A DNA stretch of 64,000 nt, from positions 395,713 through 459,712 of the forward strand of contig NZ_VTEX01000005.1 of NCBI RefSeq assembly GCF_008180865.1. Direction: 5' to 3'. Under the pieces are notes generated by a model, which worked only from the letters and a program-made list of their open reading frames with translations, made no database searches and was not told the DNA's origin. Each line of letters begins with the position of its first letter. The stretch's first letter is position 1. The position numbers and the translations under genes are program-made. Positions 28,304 through 37,864 of the stretch are shown piece by piece. Origin of the DNA: Rossellomorea aquimaris. GTDB taxonomy: Bacteria > Bacillota > Bacilli > Bacillales > Bacillaceae_B.

Positions 28304-28546
28304 TTAGTTCGTGGAATTCAAGGAAATCAACCGATAAAGAATCGTCGTTTTCTCATCTGTCCACTCCATCTTTTCGATTCTTCCATAACCACTGGGATCA
28401 CTATGTTTCGTTTTTCTGACATCTATCGGAATATGCATAGGATAAAGACGATATCCACCTTTTTGGAGCTCGAACAGATTCTCTTCTTTCCTTACTTCTT
28501 TTCCTTTTGTCACAATCATCGTGTTTAATTCCAAGCCCATGCCCAT
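28304..28546 (-). CDS. ytmB: YtmB-like DUF2584 protein
   Basis: 80 residues from the ATG at 28546, with GAGG nine bases upstream. The sequence GLELNTMIVTKGKEVRKEENLF and IEKMEWTDEKTTILYRLISL match the DUF2584 family of Bacillus. Position (near pckA and before ytmA) supports the B. subtilis ytmB assignment. Cytoplasmic, function unknown. Confidence 0.8.
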   Translation of the reverse strand: MGMGLELNTMIVTKGKEVRKEENLFELQKGGYRLYPMHIPIDVRKTKHSDPSGYGRIEKMEWTDEKTTILYRLISLNSTN

Positions 28547-28602
28547 TTCGCTTGACCTCAATCCTTTTTTTATTTGCCCTATTTTAACATAAGAACTGCC
28601 TA

Positions 28603-29052
28603 GGCTCTGTCAATTAGTATGTGCTGGATGGTGAGGGGAACTGCTTCGCTTGCAGCTAGCGTTCGGCCGAGCCTCCTCAGCTTAGCCGAACGGGGTCTCG
28701 GCACGCCCGTACTTCCGCAGTCTACGCAGTTCCCCTCACCATCTTCAAGAGATTTTTCGTGACAGAGCTACAAAGCGTAAAACAATCTAATTAGAAAACA
28801 GAATTCTTCTATAAATCATTTACCTCCACCTTAAAGGGGTTGTTTACTAAAAGTTTTTGTTTTTTTCAAAGAAACATGCTTAGAAAGTTGATTGGAGCGG
28901 AAGGGAGCTCGACTCCTGCGGGAATAGCTGGACAGGTGAGACCGAGGAGGCTCACCGCCAGCCCCGCGGAAAGTGAGCATCCTGGAGCGGAAATCAACTA
29001 TTACTTTCTTCATTATGATAGCTACAAGCTTTGATCATAAAAGAGCCTTTTA
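28603..29052. repeat. Composite dispersed repeat, copy 1
   Basis: Two parts. Part A (28603-28769) has ends GGCTCTGTCA / TGACAGAGC and inner arms GATGGTGAGGGGAACTGC / GCAGTTCCCCTCACCATC. Part B (28883-29008) begins GAAAGTTGATTGGAGCGG and ends GGAGCGGAAATCAACT. The right edge is AAAAGAGCCTTTTA. The same A-spacer-B order occurs at 36216-36703. No coding potential. Confidence 0.85.
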
Positions 29053-29068
29053 TTTAATACACCACTGT

Positions 29069-29851
29069 CTATTGATTTTTCATCCATGTGCATAGCATGG
29101 AGACGATTTGTTGATTCTTTCGTGGTGGAAAATAATGCGTAAACTCTTTGAAGTATCGGGACGAAACAGATTTCTCCAACTCTTTCAGTCTTTTTTCTAA
29201 TCTATATGCATGCTCAACTGAAACGTTCTGATCCTTTTCACCGTGAATGATCAATACGGGAGCTTCAAGGTTTTCTAATTCGTACAGTGGGGTACGCCAT
29301 TCGTATCGTTCCGGTACTTTATTGGGACTTCCCCCTATGACTCGTTTCATCATTCTCCTGAGATCCTTACGTTCTTCATATGTTAAGAACATATCCGATA
29401 CGCCTCCCCATGTAACAACGGATGTGACGTCCCTCTGCTCAATGCCTGTCATTAGCGCCATGACCCCACCACGGGAAAAGCCAAACACATGGATCCGGTT
29501 AGGGACCACTCTGTGATAATGTTTAAGCAATTCAACACCCGAAATGGCGTCTTCACGATCATCCCCCGCAAAATCTTCATTTCCCTCTCCTCCAAGATTA
29601 CCTCGGTAATAGGGAGCAAAAACAATGAATCCGTGAGAAGCAAATTGAGCGATTCTCGCCGGCCGAACCATGCCGACACCTTTGATCCCGCCTCTCAAAT
29701 AAAGGAACCCATCATACTTCCCTGTCCCGGCAGGTTCAGCCAATAACCCCTTTACCCGTAAACCAGAGGATAAATAGGTGATTTCATATAGTTCAACACG
29801 AGGATTAGGTGAAGGAAACAATGTTTTCTTCACGATCGTTCCGTTTTTCAT
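29069..29851 (-). CDS. ytmA: YtmA-like S9-type alpha/beta hydrolase
   Basis: 260 residues. The nucleophile elbow is GFSRGGVMAL (about residue 134), the acid lies in HGEKDQNVS and the His in FTHYFPPRK, giving a complete triad of prolyl-oligopeptidase-like hydrolases. LRGGIKGVG forms the oxyanion region. No signal peptide. Position before ytlACD matches B. subtilis ytmA. Substrate unknown (peptidase or esterase). Confidence 0.88.
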   Translation of the reverse strand: MKNGTIVKKTLFPSPNPRVELYEITYLSSGLRVKGLLAEPAGTGKYDGFLYLRGGIKGVGMVRPARIAQFASHGFIVFAPYYRGNLGGEGNEDFAGDDREDAISGVELLKHYHRVVPNRIHVFGFSRGGVMALMTGIEQRDVTSVVTWGGVSDMFLTYEERKDLRRMMKRVIGGSPNKVPERYEWRTPLYELENLEAPVLIIHGEKDQNVSVEHAYRLEKRLKELEKSVSSRYFKEFTHYFPPRKNQQIVSMLCTWMKNQ

Positions 29852-30069
29852 ATTCTCTTCCTTTCAAACCGTGCATTGGGTATTCACACATTTTTTGTAC
29901 TCTACATAGGATATTTTAGCAAATCTCATCATCAAGAGAAGATACAAGACGCTGCCTTTATGACCATCCTACCCTTTTAATATGGAAAGATAAACAAGGC
30001 AAAGAGAGATGCACTCATCCCCATTCTATCGATAAACGAGTTTCACAAAGCTTAAAGGAGGAATATTGA

Positions 30070-31071
30070 ATGAAAAAATGGCTTCGAAGCGGCTTTGCCG
30101 TGTTGCTCATAAGCATGTTGACAATCGGGTTGACAGCATGTGGAGAAAAAGAAGATGTCGTACAGAAAGTTCGGGTAGCAGAAGTGACCCGCTCGATTTT
30201 CTATGCTCCTGAATATGTCGCAATCGAAAAAGGATTCTTCAAAGAAGAGGGGCTCGACATTGAACTGACCACTACCTGGGGTGGAGATAAGACAATGACC
30301 ACCTTGCTATCCGGCGGTGCTGATATCGCCCTGGTCGGTTCAGAAACCTCCATCTACGTCCATGCACAAGGTTCGGATGATCCGGTCATTAACTTTGCTC
30401 AATTAACCCAGACCGATGGAACATTTCTTGTTTCCCGTGAAAAAGTAGAGAACTTTGAATGGGATCAGCTAAAGGGCACCACCTTCCTTGGTCAGCGTAA
30501 AGGCGGTATGCCGCAAATGGTTGGGGAATTTGTCCTGAAGCAGAATGGCATCGACCCGCAAAGCGATTTAAACCTGATCCAAAACATTGATTTCGCGAAT
30601 ATCGCGAGTGCTTTTGCATCCGGTACAGGAGATTACGTTCAGCTATTCGAACCAACGGCATCCATTTTTGAACAGGAAGGAAAAGGGCATATCGTGGCTT
30701 CTTTTGGAACAGAATCCGGTCACGTTCCCTATACAACGTTCATGTCCAAAGACAGCTACATGAAAGAAAACAAAGAAACCGTAGAGAAATTTACGAAAGC
30801 TCTGTACAAAGCTCAAGCATGGGTGGAGGAAAACAGTGCAGCAGACATTGCGAAAGTGATCGAGCCCTATTTTGAAGACACAGAGCTTTCATTAATTGAA
30901 ACGGTTGTTGATCGCTACAAATCACAAGGGTCCTTCGCCACAGATCCAATCCTTGACGAAGAAGAGTGGAACAATCTCCAAAACATCATGGATGAAGCAG
31001 GGGAGCTTCCACAGTCCGTTGATCATGAAACGTTAGTGAACACGTCGATCGCTGAAAAAGCAGCAAAGTAG
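30070..31071 (+). CDS. ytlA: ABC transporter substrate-binding lipoprotein YtlA (NMT1/SsuA type)
   Basis: 333 residues. AAAGGAGGAATATTGA precedes the ATG. Signal peptide with lipobox LTAC (Cys about residue 24). The mature protein is an NMT1/SsuA-like binding fold: FYAPEYVAIEKGFFKEEGLDIELTTTWGGD and LLSGGADIALVGSE. The family binds nitrate, sulfonates or thiamine pyrimidine precursors; the ligand here is not determined. First gene of an ABC operon with ytlC and ytlD; a hairpin in the gap to ytlC may raise its level over the membrane parts. Confidence 0.9.
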   Translation: MKKWLRSGFAVLLISMLTIGLTACGEKEDVVQKVRVAEVTRSIFYAPEYVAIEKGFFKEEGLDIELTTTWGGDKTMTTLLSGGADIALVGSETSIYVHAQGSDDPVINFAQLTQTDGTFLVSREKVENFEWDQLKGTTFLGQRKGGMPQMVGEFVLKQNGIDPQSDLNLIQNIDFANIASAFASGTGDYVQLFEPTASIFEQEGKGHIVASFGTESGHVPYTTFMSKDSYMKENKETVEKFTKALYKAQAWVEENSAADIAKVIEPYFEDTELSLIETVVDRYKSQGSFATDPILDEEEWNNLQNIMDEAGELPQSVDHETLVNTSIAEKAAK

Positions 31072-31079
31072 AACGATCC

Positions 31080-31103
31080 GGGGCTGACTTCACATGTCAG
31101 CCC
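31080..31103 (+). terminator. Hairpin between ytlA and ytlC
   Basis: GGGGCTGAC / GTCAGCCC with a weak T tract. Probably a partial terminator or 3' stabiliser inside the operon. Confidence 0.45.
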
Positions 31104-31142
31104 TTCACTTATAGAAAAAAAGAAAATGGAGGCTTAAATACA

Positions 31143-31919
31143 GTGAACTTTCTATCTTTAGATTCGATCCATCACACCTACTTTTCACCCAAAACGGCCA
31201 CCCATGCCCTTTCAGACATAACGCTTGAAGTAAAAGAAGGTGAGTTTGTCTCCTTTATCGGTCCGAGTGGATGCGGGAAAACCACGTTACTCTCCATTAT
31301 TGCAGGACTTATCCGCCCGACAGAAGGAACGATTCTTTTAAACCAACAACCTATTCGAAAAATGAAAGAGAAACTGGGATACATGCTGCAGCAGGACTAT
31401 CTGTTTCCATGGAAGACCATCGAAGAAAATATTTTTCTAGGTTTGACCATTATGGGGACCCTTACAGAAGAAAAGAGGAAAGAAGCACGTGCTATGTTGG
31501 CTGAAATGGGGTTAGAAGGTGTAGAAACATCTTATCCAAGGGAACTATCGGGAGGAATGCGTCAAAGGGTGGCGCTGATTCGAACTCTCATCACAGAACC
31601 TCAATTACTTCTCCTGGATGAACCTTTCTCAGCACTCGATTATCAAACCAAATTGAAGCTAGAGGATCTGGTGTACTCCACATTAAAGTATTTTGGCAAA
31701 ACCGCTATTCTTGTGACCCATGATATTGGCGAAGCCATCTCCATGAGTGACCGCATCATTCTATTCGGGTCGAAACCAGGATATATCCACAAGATATTCG
31801 AGGTCCCGCCACCGTTAAAAGAGTTAATGCCCTTTGAAGTGAGGAATCATGAGATATACCCGGGATTTTTCCAAACCATATGGAAGGAGCTTGAAAAACT
31901 TGAATCACGAATCGATTAA
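31143..31919 (+). CDS. ytlC: ABC transporter ATPase YtlC
   Basis: 258 residues, GTG start with GGAGG upstream. Walker [11 protein letters not shown]-loop [11 protein letters not shown], signature [11 protein letters not shown], Walker B LLLLDEP and H-loop LVTHDIGEA are all intact. It is the energising subunit of the ytlACD importer of the nitrate/sulfonate/thiamine-precursor class and sits on the cytoplasmic face. The end overlaps ytlD. Confidence 0.95.
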   Translation: MNFLSLDSIHHTYFSPKTATHALSDITLEVKEGEFVSFIGPSGCGKTTLLSIIAGLIRPTEGTILLNQQPIRKMKEKLGYMLQQDYLFPWKTIEENIFLGLTIMGTLTEEKRKEARAMLAEMGLEGVETSYPRELSGGMRQRVALIRTLITEPQLLLLDEPFSALDYQTKLKLEDLVYSTLKYFGKTAILVTHDIGEAISMSDRIILFGSKPGYIHKIFEVPPPLKELMPFEVRNHEIYPGFFQTIWKELEKLESRID

Positions 31920-32700
31920 ACAAAAACACCTGGAATACATCCAATCAATTAAGAAAGAACAGCGATGGGTCTGGTTTTATCAAGCGCTTATTTTCTTTGT
32001 ATTCTTCTCGCTTTGGGAAATCGCGAGCCGAAACAGCTGGATAGATCCCCTCATCTTCAGCTCACCCTCAAAAATATGGAAACTGTTTCTCGTAAAACTG
32101 GGAGACGGAAGCCTTCTTGCCAACTTGTCTGTCACACTCGGTGAAACGATCATCGGATTCATTCTCGGCACCTTACTCGGGACGCTATTAGCCGCTTTAT
32201 TATGGTGGTCACCATTTCTTTCTAAAGTGTTGGACCCCTATCTTGTAATACTGAATGCCATGCCGAAAGTGGCCCTCGGCCCGATATTAATTGTGGGGTT
32301 GGGACCCGGCTTCACATCCATCATCGCCATGGGTACCGTCATATCCGTCATCATCACCACGATTGTTGTGTATACTTCCTTCAGGGAAGTGGACCCGAAT
32401 TATTTGAAGGTAATGCAGACCTTCGGAGCAAGAAGGGGGCAAATGTTCAAAGAAGTCATTCTCCCTGCCTCTTTCCCGACCATCATCTCGACATTGAAAG
32501 TCAATGTGGGCTTATCATGGGTCGGGGTAATTGTAGGTGAATTCCTGGTTTCCGCCAAGGGGCTCGGATATATGATCATTTATGGATTCCAAGTCTTTAA
32601 CTTTACCCTTGTCCTGCTATCCCTGCTTGTCATTGCCGTATTTGCTACCATTATGTATAAGCTGGTTGAACAACTCGAAAAGAAATTAATCAAATCATAA
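31900..32700 (+). CDS. ytlD: ABC transporter permease YtlD
   Basis: About 266 residues. I choose the TTG at 31900, 10 bases after AAGGAG, overlapping ytlC by 20 bases; the ATG at 31849 lacks a ribosome binding site. A BPD_transp_1 permease with about six helices and the EAA-type loop (ADP-like [33 protein letters not shown]). It forms the channel for YtlA and YtlC. Its 3' end overlaps the convergent ytkD by 11 bases. Confidence 0.93.
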   Translation: MNHESIKQKHLEYIQSIKKEQRWVWFYQALIFFVFFSLWEIASRNSWIDPLIFSSPSKIWKLFLVKLGDGSLLANLSVTLGETIIGFILGTLLGTLLAALLWWSPFLSKVLDPYLVILNAMPKVALGPILIVGLGPGFTSIIAMGTVISVIITTIVVYTSFREVDPNYLKVMQTFGARRGQMFKEVILPASFPTIISTLKVNVGLSWVGVIVGEFLVSAKGLGYMIIYGFQVFNFTLVLLSLLVIAVFATIMYKLVEQLEKKLIKS

Positions 32701-33163
32701 GGTTGAGATCCCTTATTCTTTTGAGAGCCAAGTCCACCACTTCATCTTTCATGATAAAACTAAAGGAAGGATCGTCATGAATGTTGGAGAAATCACCGTT
32801 CCAAAGGACGGCTCCATCTGTTTCCAGATAATCTTCCTTGCTTACGATACCCTCAGCTTCAGCGAAGAAAATCGTTTTAATAAATGGTGAGTGATCATAT
32901 ACTTTATATTCCCCTATGCATACTGGATCCTTGATCACTCCCCCTGTCTCTTCATACGTTTCACGTACCGCAGCTTCCTCAAGGGTTTCCCCTTTTTCCC
33001 TCTTCCCTCCAGGAAACTCCAGACCTCTTCTTTTATGCCGTGTTAACAACCAATTCTCTTTGTAGCGACATAGCACCAGCACATGGTGTGATTCTTGTTG
33101 AAACCTGCCCTTTTCAAAGGATATTTCTACTCTCTTCCCATTTTCGTCGATAAACTGTTCCAT
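32690..33163 (-). CDS. ytkD: Nudix hydrolase YtkD
   Basis: 157 residues. The Nudix box is [24 protein letters not shown] (positions about 55-78; GX5EX7REXXEEXG all present). B. subtilis YtkD hydrolyses 8-oxo-dGTP and protects against oxidative mutagenesis. [15 protein letters not shown] supports the MutT subgroup. Convergent with ytlD with a short overlap. Confidence 0.9.
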   Translation of the reverse strand: MEQFIDENGKRVEISFEKGRFQQESHHVLVLCRYKENWLLTRHKRRGLEFPGGKREKGETLEEAAVRETYEETGGVIKDPVCIGEYKVYDHSPFIKTIFFAEAEGIVSKEDYLETDGAVLWNGDFSNIHDDPSFSFIMKDEVVDLALKRIRDLNLMI

Positions 33164-33259
33164 GTGATTTCACCTCATCCGTACACACTTTCTTTCATCT
33201 AACCATAAATAAAAAGCATTGGTCCACAGATATCTCTTCTGAACCAACACTTTTATTCA

Positions 33260-33598
33260 TTACTCTGGATCCTCATGAGGCTCTGAATTCAAGATACCTA
33301 TACTCTCGATGAATTTCTTCGCTTCATCATCTCCAAGACGATGAATCATTTCATACACTTGATGGAGGTTCTCATCATATGCATCATTTTCCCGGTCAAA
33401 ATGATATTGAATATAAGGGACATGCGCACGATAGAAGTTCTGCCAATCGACTGAGTGATTGGAATCGAACACTTCCCTAAGCTGGGTGATTTCTTCATCT
33501 GTTGCAGATATCTTAAAGTTCCAGGGCGAATCTGTCGAGCTTCTTGAAATCTCACCCGTGGCTACTTCAATATAATAATCGTGTCGTTCTTCGTTCAT
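33260..33598 (-). CDS. Hypothetical acidic protein
   Basis: 112 residues, ATG at 33598 with AAGGAGTGGGAAG upstream. Hydrophilic and acidic, no signal or membrane segment. Starts MNEERHDYYIEVATGEISRS, ends SEPHEDPE. A family-like protein occurs in Bacillus near ytkD but no function is known to me. Confidence 0.8.
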   Translation of the reverse strand: MNEERHDYYIEVATGEISRSSTDSPWNFKISATDEEITQLREVFDSNHSVDWQNFYRAHVPYIQYHFDRENDAYDENLHQVYEMIHRLGDDEAKKFIESIGILNSEPHEDPE

Positions 33599-33654
33599 CT
33601 TCCCACTCCTTCACTGTGCTTACCCTTCATTTTCCTCAATTGTCGAAATTCTAT

Positions 33655-34044
33655 TCACTTCGATTTCTTCTTTAAGACCTCTACCGCTTTCCTCAGAAAC
33701 TCCGGTACAGGTACTCCTGCACGGCCTACATTTTCTATGATCGAAATCATTTCATTACATAAGTAAAAAATTATCGTGGCATTACGAATAAAGTGTTGAT
33801 TTGTTAGTATAGTATCAATAAGGTGGGCAACCGTGACAAGAGAGAAAATTAGGACTTTCCGACCAATCCCTCTCAAACCGAATTTGCTGGATAACTTTCC
33901 TTCAATCCCACTTGCAATCATCCCGGTGAAATAATCCAAAGTCACGGCAATTAACAAAATAGTCAACAGAGAATTCCATTCTCCAAATAAATTTAAAATC
34001 ATTGCACCCAGTCCCGATCCAACTAACAGCATACTTTTTTCCAA
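33655..34044 (-). CDS. ytkC: Phage-holin-family membrane protein, YtkC-like
   Basis: About 129 residues. The TTG at 34044, nine bases after AAGGAG, is preferred; an ATG at 34053 touches the site. Three to four hydrophobic segments with the signature LDYFTGMIASGIEGKLSSKFGLRGIGRKV characterise the Bhl/TcdE holin family. Chromosomal copies such as YtkC in B. subtilis lie in this same neighbourhood and no lysin or phage gene is near, so a housekeeping or cell-wall role is more likely than phage lysis. Confidence 0.85.
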   Translation of the reverse strand: MEKSMLLVGSGLGAMILNLFGEWNSLLTILLIAVTLDYFTGMIASGIEGKLSSKFGLRGIGRKVLIFSLVTVAHLIDTILTNQHFIRNATIIFYLCNEMISIIENVGRAGVPVPEFLRKAVEVLKKKSK

Positions 34045-34272
34045 ATAAAGCATCTCCTTTTTCTAATGGTTGGCTTTGCAACAAGGAATTTGATACCAAG
34101 GCTAAACCTGCTTTCATAGCAGATTTTGTCAAAAAGTGAGTGAATTCCGTTTGATGAGCCCATGGTTAGTAAGCCTTATAAAGGGTAAAGACAAATAAGA
34201 GTTGTCCTAGCATAATATGTAGAGTAATTCATAAACGTTCATGGTAAAATGAACGAAAGGGAGGTGAAGCGC

Positions 34273-34518
34273 ATGAAGTTAATCGAAGAAATTTATGAAA
34301 TGTACCGAGGAAGAATCAAAGGTACCGACGAAGACTTAGACCTCATTGCCCTTACAATCTTAGAAGATACCTCTAGGAACGAGCTACTGGAACTTATTCA
34401 AGAAATGGAAACAGAAGAATTACAATACTTCTTCCGCTTATACATATTTGAAACACTAAAAGAAAAATGGTCCAACAGCGAAGAAAGAGTGAGACTGGAA
34501 AAAAAGAGCCTTCATTAA
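34273..34518 (+). CDS. Small acidic protein, DUF6154-like
   Basis: 81 residues from the ATG at 34273, with GGGAGGTGAAGCGC upstream. MKLIEEIYEMYRGRIKGTDEDLDL and the helical acidic remainder resemble the DUF6154 group of Bacillus. The assignment is by memory. Own promoter likely (TAAAAT near 34243). Confidence 0.7.
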   Translation: MKLIEEIYEMYRGRIKGTDEDLDLIALTILEDTSRNELLELIQEMETEELQYFFRLYIFETLKEKWSNSEERVRLEKKSLH

Positions 34519-34532
34519 TTGAAAAGATGACA

Positions 34533-34574
34533 GAAGAAGCCTTGTTCCGAACTTTCACGGAACAAGGCTTCTTC
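34533..34574. terminator. Bidirectional terminator
   Basis: GAAGAAGCCTTGTTCC pairs with GGAACAAGGCTTCTTC between convergent genes. Confidence 0.88.
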
Positions 34575-34579
34575 CCGTT

Positions 34580-34762
34580 TCATCCCTTCACATCAAGGAC
34601 ATGTCCTTTAACGGGATGCGGCGCAGGCTGACTGACCTGCATTTCTTTCATCATTACGGTCACTTGAGCCGTTTGTGTCGCCATCTGACTTTTCAATAAA
34701 TTCATACTGAGTGTTCGTTGAAGCTCTGCAACCTGCTTACCCATCATTGAAGAAACATCCAT
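34580..34762 (-). CDS. YjfB-like putative motility protein
   Basis: 60 residues from the ATG at 34762 with GAGGGGG upstream. MDVSSMMGKQVAELQ...QTAQVTVMMKEMQ matches the YjfB family (PF14070) of small helical proteins. Sometimes linked with motility regulons, function unproven. Confidence 0.8.
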   Translation of the reverse strand: MDVSSMMGKQVAELQRTLSMNLLKSQMATQTAQVTVMMKEMQVSQPAPHPVKGHVLDVKG

Positions 34763-34954
34763 GGTAATGTCCCCCTCGTTTCGTTTATCGAAGCCGGTAC
34801 ATACTAATAAAAAATTCATATGCACCTTTGAGAATACCAAACATTACTAATCATTAGTAGATATACCTGCGCATTTACGTCATAAAAATGTTGATTTTTG
34901 TCCATGAACATCCCTATCTTCTATGGTAAAATAATGAAAAAAGGGGGTTGCATA

Positions 34955-35128
34955 ATGTCAGTAACTCTTGTCCTGATCATCGCTGTTGCTATATGTATTT
35001 TAGTGATATTCGTAAGTGCCCTTACGACTTCAAAAGCCTATACAGCGGTTAAACATACAGTGGATCCACTTGAAGATAATCCTCATTTGGAGAAAATGAA
35101 GCAAGAAGAAGAAAAGCAAGAGAGATAA
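34955..35128 (+). CDS. YtzI-like small membrane protein
   Basis: 57 residues from the ATG at 34955 after AAGGGGG. One N-terminal membrane helix (VTLVLIIAVAICILVIFVSA) and a hydrophilic acidic tail ending EEEKQER. Resembles B. subtilis YtzI, which lies in the same luxS neighbourhood. Function unknown. Confidence 0.75.
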   Translation: MSVTLVLIIAVAICILVIFVSALTTSKAYTAVKHTVDPLEDNPHLEKMKQEEEKQER

Positions 35129-35131
35129 AAT

Positions 35132-35169
35132 AAAATCCACCGTTCTACTTTAGAACGGTGGATTTTTTT
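35132..35169. terminator. Bidirectional terminator before luxS
   Basis: ATCCACCGTTCT pairs with AGAACGGTGGAT with T/A runs on both sides. Confidence 0.9.
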
Positions 35170-35175
35170 ATGTTT

Positions 35176-35649
35176 TTATGCAAAAACCTGTTTTAGATCT
35201 TCGTTACTTTGGCTAAGCCAGAATTTCATTAATTTCTTTGCTCCTTCTAAATCATGGAGCTTCGCCTGGCCGCATTGTTTTTCATTGGCAGCCGGAATTT
35301 CTTCTATCTCGACCGCTTCTTTCATCGTATCATTTAAGAGGTCGATTATTTCTTCTACTTTAGGCTCTCCGCTGACAACCAGATAGTAGCCAGTCTGGCA
35401 TCCCATTGGAGAAATATCAATAATATCGAAATGAGCATACGGCTCTGCATATTTACGGATGGTGAAGGCTAATAAATGCTCAAGTGTATGAATGGAATCA
35501 GGTTTCATCGCTTGTTTGTTAGGCTGACAGAAACGAATATCAAACTTGTTGATAAGTCCGTCGCTACCTACTTTATGGACACCGCAATGTCTCACAAAAG
35601 GTGCTTTCACTGCATTATGATCTAATTCAAAGCTTTCTACTGAAGGCAT
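35176..35649 (-). CDS. luxS: S-ribosylhomocysteine lyase LuxS
   Basis: 157 residues. The ATG at 35649 ([11 protein letters not shown]) follows GGGAGTG. Metal site: HTLEH (His54, His58 region) and the Cys of MGCQTGYY. It cleaves S-ribosylhomocysteine to homocysteine and DPD, the autoinducer-2 precursor, and belongs to the activated methyl cycle fed by metK and metE in this window. Monocistronic. Confidence 0.97.
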   Translation of the reverse strand: MPSVESFELDHNAVKAPFVRHCGVHKVGSDGLINKFDIRFCQPNKQAMKPDSIHTLEHLLAFTIRKYAEPYAHFDIIDISPMGCQTGYYLVVSGEPKVEEIIDLLNDTMKEAVEIEEIPAANEKQCGQAKLHDLEGAKKLMKFWLSQSNEDLKQVFA

Positions 35650-35889
35650 TAAAATCACTCCCATTTAGTTTCTAATTATAAGTATAACGTAAATTCATAG
35701 TTATTTCATCAACTTAATCTGAATTAAAATAAATACCTATATTTTCTAATTGGAAATTCTTAATGATTAGCTTCTTAAGCACGGAAGAAAAACCGATCGT
35801 GAAGAACATTGGAAGACATTCAGTCAAAAACATTTTAATCCTCCAAAGAGTTTTGATATAGTAAAAGAAAACCAATCAGGAGACGTGTT

Positions 35890-36135
35890 ATGAAAAGGTT
35901 ATTGTTATTTGTATTTAAGGTGTACCAACGGGTCATCTCTCCTCTCAAGCCTCCAACTTGCCGATTCTATCCAACCTGTTCCCATTATGGCGTGCAGGCA
36001 GTGAGCCGGTTCGGTTCGTTACGTGGAGGATGGTTAACAATAAAGCGGATTATGAAATGCCACCCTTTTCATCCTGGTGGAATTGACCACGTGCCAGAAA
36101 AATGGCCATCTAAAAATACGAATCATTCCGACTAG
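35890..36135 (+). CDS. yidD: Membrane protein insertion efficiency factor YidD
   Basis: 81 residues with CAGGAGACGTGTT upstream. The YidD motif [11 protein letters not shown] and the following [13 protein letters not shown] are complete. A small amphipathic membrane-associated protein that assists YidC-dependent insertion; B. subtilis ortholog YtjA lies next to luxS. Confidence 0.94.
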   Translation: MKRLLLFVFKVYQRVISPLKPPTCRFYPTCSHYGVQAVSRFGSLRGGWLTIKRIMKCHPFHPGGIDHVPEKWPSKNTNHSD

Positions 36136-36165
36136 CTCCTATCCGGAGGTAGTCTTTCTTTTTTT

Positions 36166-36703
36166 AAAAGGCTCTTTTCACAAAGATTGTTGTTTTCTAG
36201 CATAGAATCTGCAATGGCTCTGTCAACCAGGTTTATGCTGGATGGTGAGGGTAACTACTCCGCTTTCCGCGGACGTTCGGCCGAGCCTCCTCAGCTTCGC
36301 TTCCGGGGTCTCGGCACGCCCGTACTTCCGCAGGAGTCTGCGCAGTTCCCCTCACCATCTTTAATAGAATTTTCATGACAGAGCTTCAAGGTGTGCAAGA
36401 AAAAAAGTAACTAGAAAAAAATAATTCTTCTTCCTTAAAAGGAAAATCAATCTCTACTTACCATAAATGAGATGGTTTGCTAAAATTCTTGTTTTAATTG
36501 TTTTCCATTAAGGATACATGCTCAGAAAGTTGATTCTCGCTGCAGGATGATCGACTCCTGCGGGAATAGCTGGACAGGTGAGACCCCGGAGGCGCAGCCG
36601 AGGAGGCTCACCGCCAGCCCCGCGGAAAGCGAGCATCCTGGAGCGGAAATCAACTATTACTTTCTCCTCTACAATAGCCCAACCTTTGCGAAAAGAGCCT
36701 TTT
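36166..36703. repeat. Composite dispersed repeat, copy 2, with inverted ends
   Basis: Starts with AAAAGGCTCTTTT and ends with AAAAGAGCCTTTT, an inverted pair. Inside are part A (36216-36385, GGCTCTGTCA / TGACAGAGC ends) and part B (core from about 36527), homologous to copy 1 at 28603-29052 throughout, including the spacer between A and B. No coding potential. Confidence 0.85.
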
Positions 36704-36738
36704 TAAAAGAGAAAAATATAAAAATCCGTCCATATATC

Positions 36739-36767
36739 TTGCTTATTCCCCATAACGGTAGTAAAAT
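36739..36767 (+). promoter_or_regulatory. Promoter of the zinc-binding lipoprotein gene
   Basis: TTGCTT, 17 bases, TAAAAT. The predicted start is near 36774, a few bases before the Zur box. Confidence 0.7.
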
Positions 36768-36779
36768 AACCTTTGTGCT

Positions 36780-36799
36780 AAATCGTAATCATTACAGTT
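36780..36799. promoter_or_regulatory. Zur box
   Basis: TCGTAAT-C-ATTACAG matches the Bacillus Zur 7-1-7 consensus at 13 of 15 positions and sits just after the predicted transcription start. Confidence 0.75.
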
Positions 36800-36831
36800 A
36801 TTAAACTATTACCTTTAAAGGAGGATTCCTC

Positions 36832-37806
36832 TTGAACTATATTCGTATGAGTTTATTTTTATTATTGATTTTAGTATTGTCCGCTTGCGGAGCTTCTTCT
36901 AAGCAGGAAGACGCTGGAGAGAAAGATAAATTGGAAGTGTACACTACCGTGTATCCATTGGAGGATTTCACGAAAAAAATAGGCGGGGAACATGTGAAGG
37001 TGGAAAGCATATACCCTCCAGGTGCCGATGAGCATACGTTCGAGCCTTCTCAAAAAGATATGATTAAAATGGCTGATGGAGATGTTTTCTTCTACATCGG
37101 AATGGGACTTGAAGGATTCGTTGAGGGATCGAAATCGATTCTAGAAAACGAAGATGTAGTCGTTGTACCGACCAGTGAACATGTTGAATTGAATCATGAA
37201 GAAGATCATGGTGAAGAAAGTGCTGAAGAGCATGAAGAACATGGCGACTCTCACGAGGACGATCACGGGGATGAGCACAACCATGACGTTGACCCTCATC
37301 TCTGGTTAGACCCGGTGTACTCTAAAGAAATGGCGAAAACCATTGCAGATACACTTTCTAAAGAAATGCCGGAACATAAGGAAGATTTCCAGGCGAACCT
37401 CGCTGCATTAACGAAAGATTTAGATGCGCTTGACGCAGAATTTAAGGACATGGCAGAAAGCGCGCCAAAGAAAACCTTCTACGTTTCTCATGCTGCTTAC
37501 AGCTATTGGGAAGAACGCTACGGACTGCATCAAGAAGCCATCGCCGGATTGAATACGGCTGATGAGCCATCTCAGCAAGAGCTTAAGAAGATCATTGAAA
37601 AAGGGAAAGAAGACAATGTACAATACATCCTTTTTGAACAAAACGTCTCTTCGCGTTTAACAGAAGTCGTTCAAAACGAATTGGGTGCAAAAGCCCTGAC
37701 CCTGCATAATCTATCTGTCCTTACCGAAGAAGATAGAAACAATGACGAAGACTATTTTTCACTCATGAAGAAGAACATCGAGACTTTAAAACAGGCATTA
37801 CAATAG
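36832..37806 (+). CDS. znuA: Zinc ABC transporter binding lipoprotein, ZnuA/AdcA type
   Basis: 324 residues. TTG start 7 bases after GGAGG. Lipobox LSAC. A PF01297 metal-binding fold with the metal His residues in GADEHTFEP, DPHLWLDP and VSHAAYSY. A long His/Asp/Glu-rich loop (about residues 120-160) is typical for zinc binders. The Zur box upstream supports zinc-starvation control. The permease and ATPase are not adjacent, so this is an orphan binding protein using a transporter encoded elsewhere. Confidence 0.92.
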   Translation: MNYIRMSLFLLLILVLSACGASSKQEDAGEKDKLEVYTTVYPLEDFTKKIGGEHVKVESIYPPGADEHTFEPSQKDMIKMADGDVFFYIGMGLEGFVEGSKSILENEDVVVVPTSEHVELNHEEDHGEESAEEHEEHGDSHEDDHGDEHNHDVDPHLWLDPVYSKEMAKTIADTLSKEMPEHKEDFQANLAALTKDLDALDAEFKDMAESAPKKTFYVSHAAYSYWEERYGLHQEAIAGLNTADEPSQQELKKIIEKGKEDNVQYILFEQNVSSRLTEVVQNELGAKALTLHNLSVLTEEDRNNDEDYFSLMKKNIETLKQALQ

Positions 37807-37820
37807 AACTTTTTGAGAGA

Positions 37821-37846
37821 GAGCAGCTGGTGAGCTGCTCTTTTTT
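37821..37846 (+). terminator. znuA terminator
   Basis: GAGCAGCT / AGCTGCTC with a 4-base loop and T6. Confidence 0.9.
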
Positions 37847-37864
37847 AGTTTTTGCGATAAAATT

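Noticed and set aside
28603..29052. CRISPR array
   Set aside because: The repeats are two different stem-loop elements, not regularly spaced direct repeats with unique spacers, and no cas genes are present.
33655..34044. Holin-family gene as part of a prophage
   Set aside because: No lysin, structural or integrase genes nearby; the neighbours are conserved core genes and the homolog YtkC is chromosomal in B. subtilis.
36547..36804. 85-codon frame starting inside repeat copy 2
   Set aside because: Translation of repeat DNA running into the znuA promoter; no ribosome binding site.
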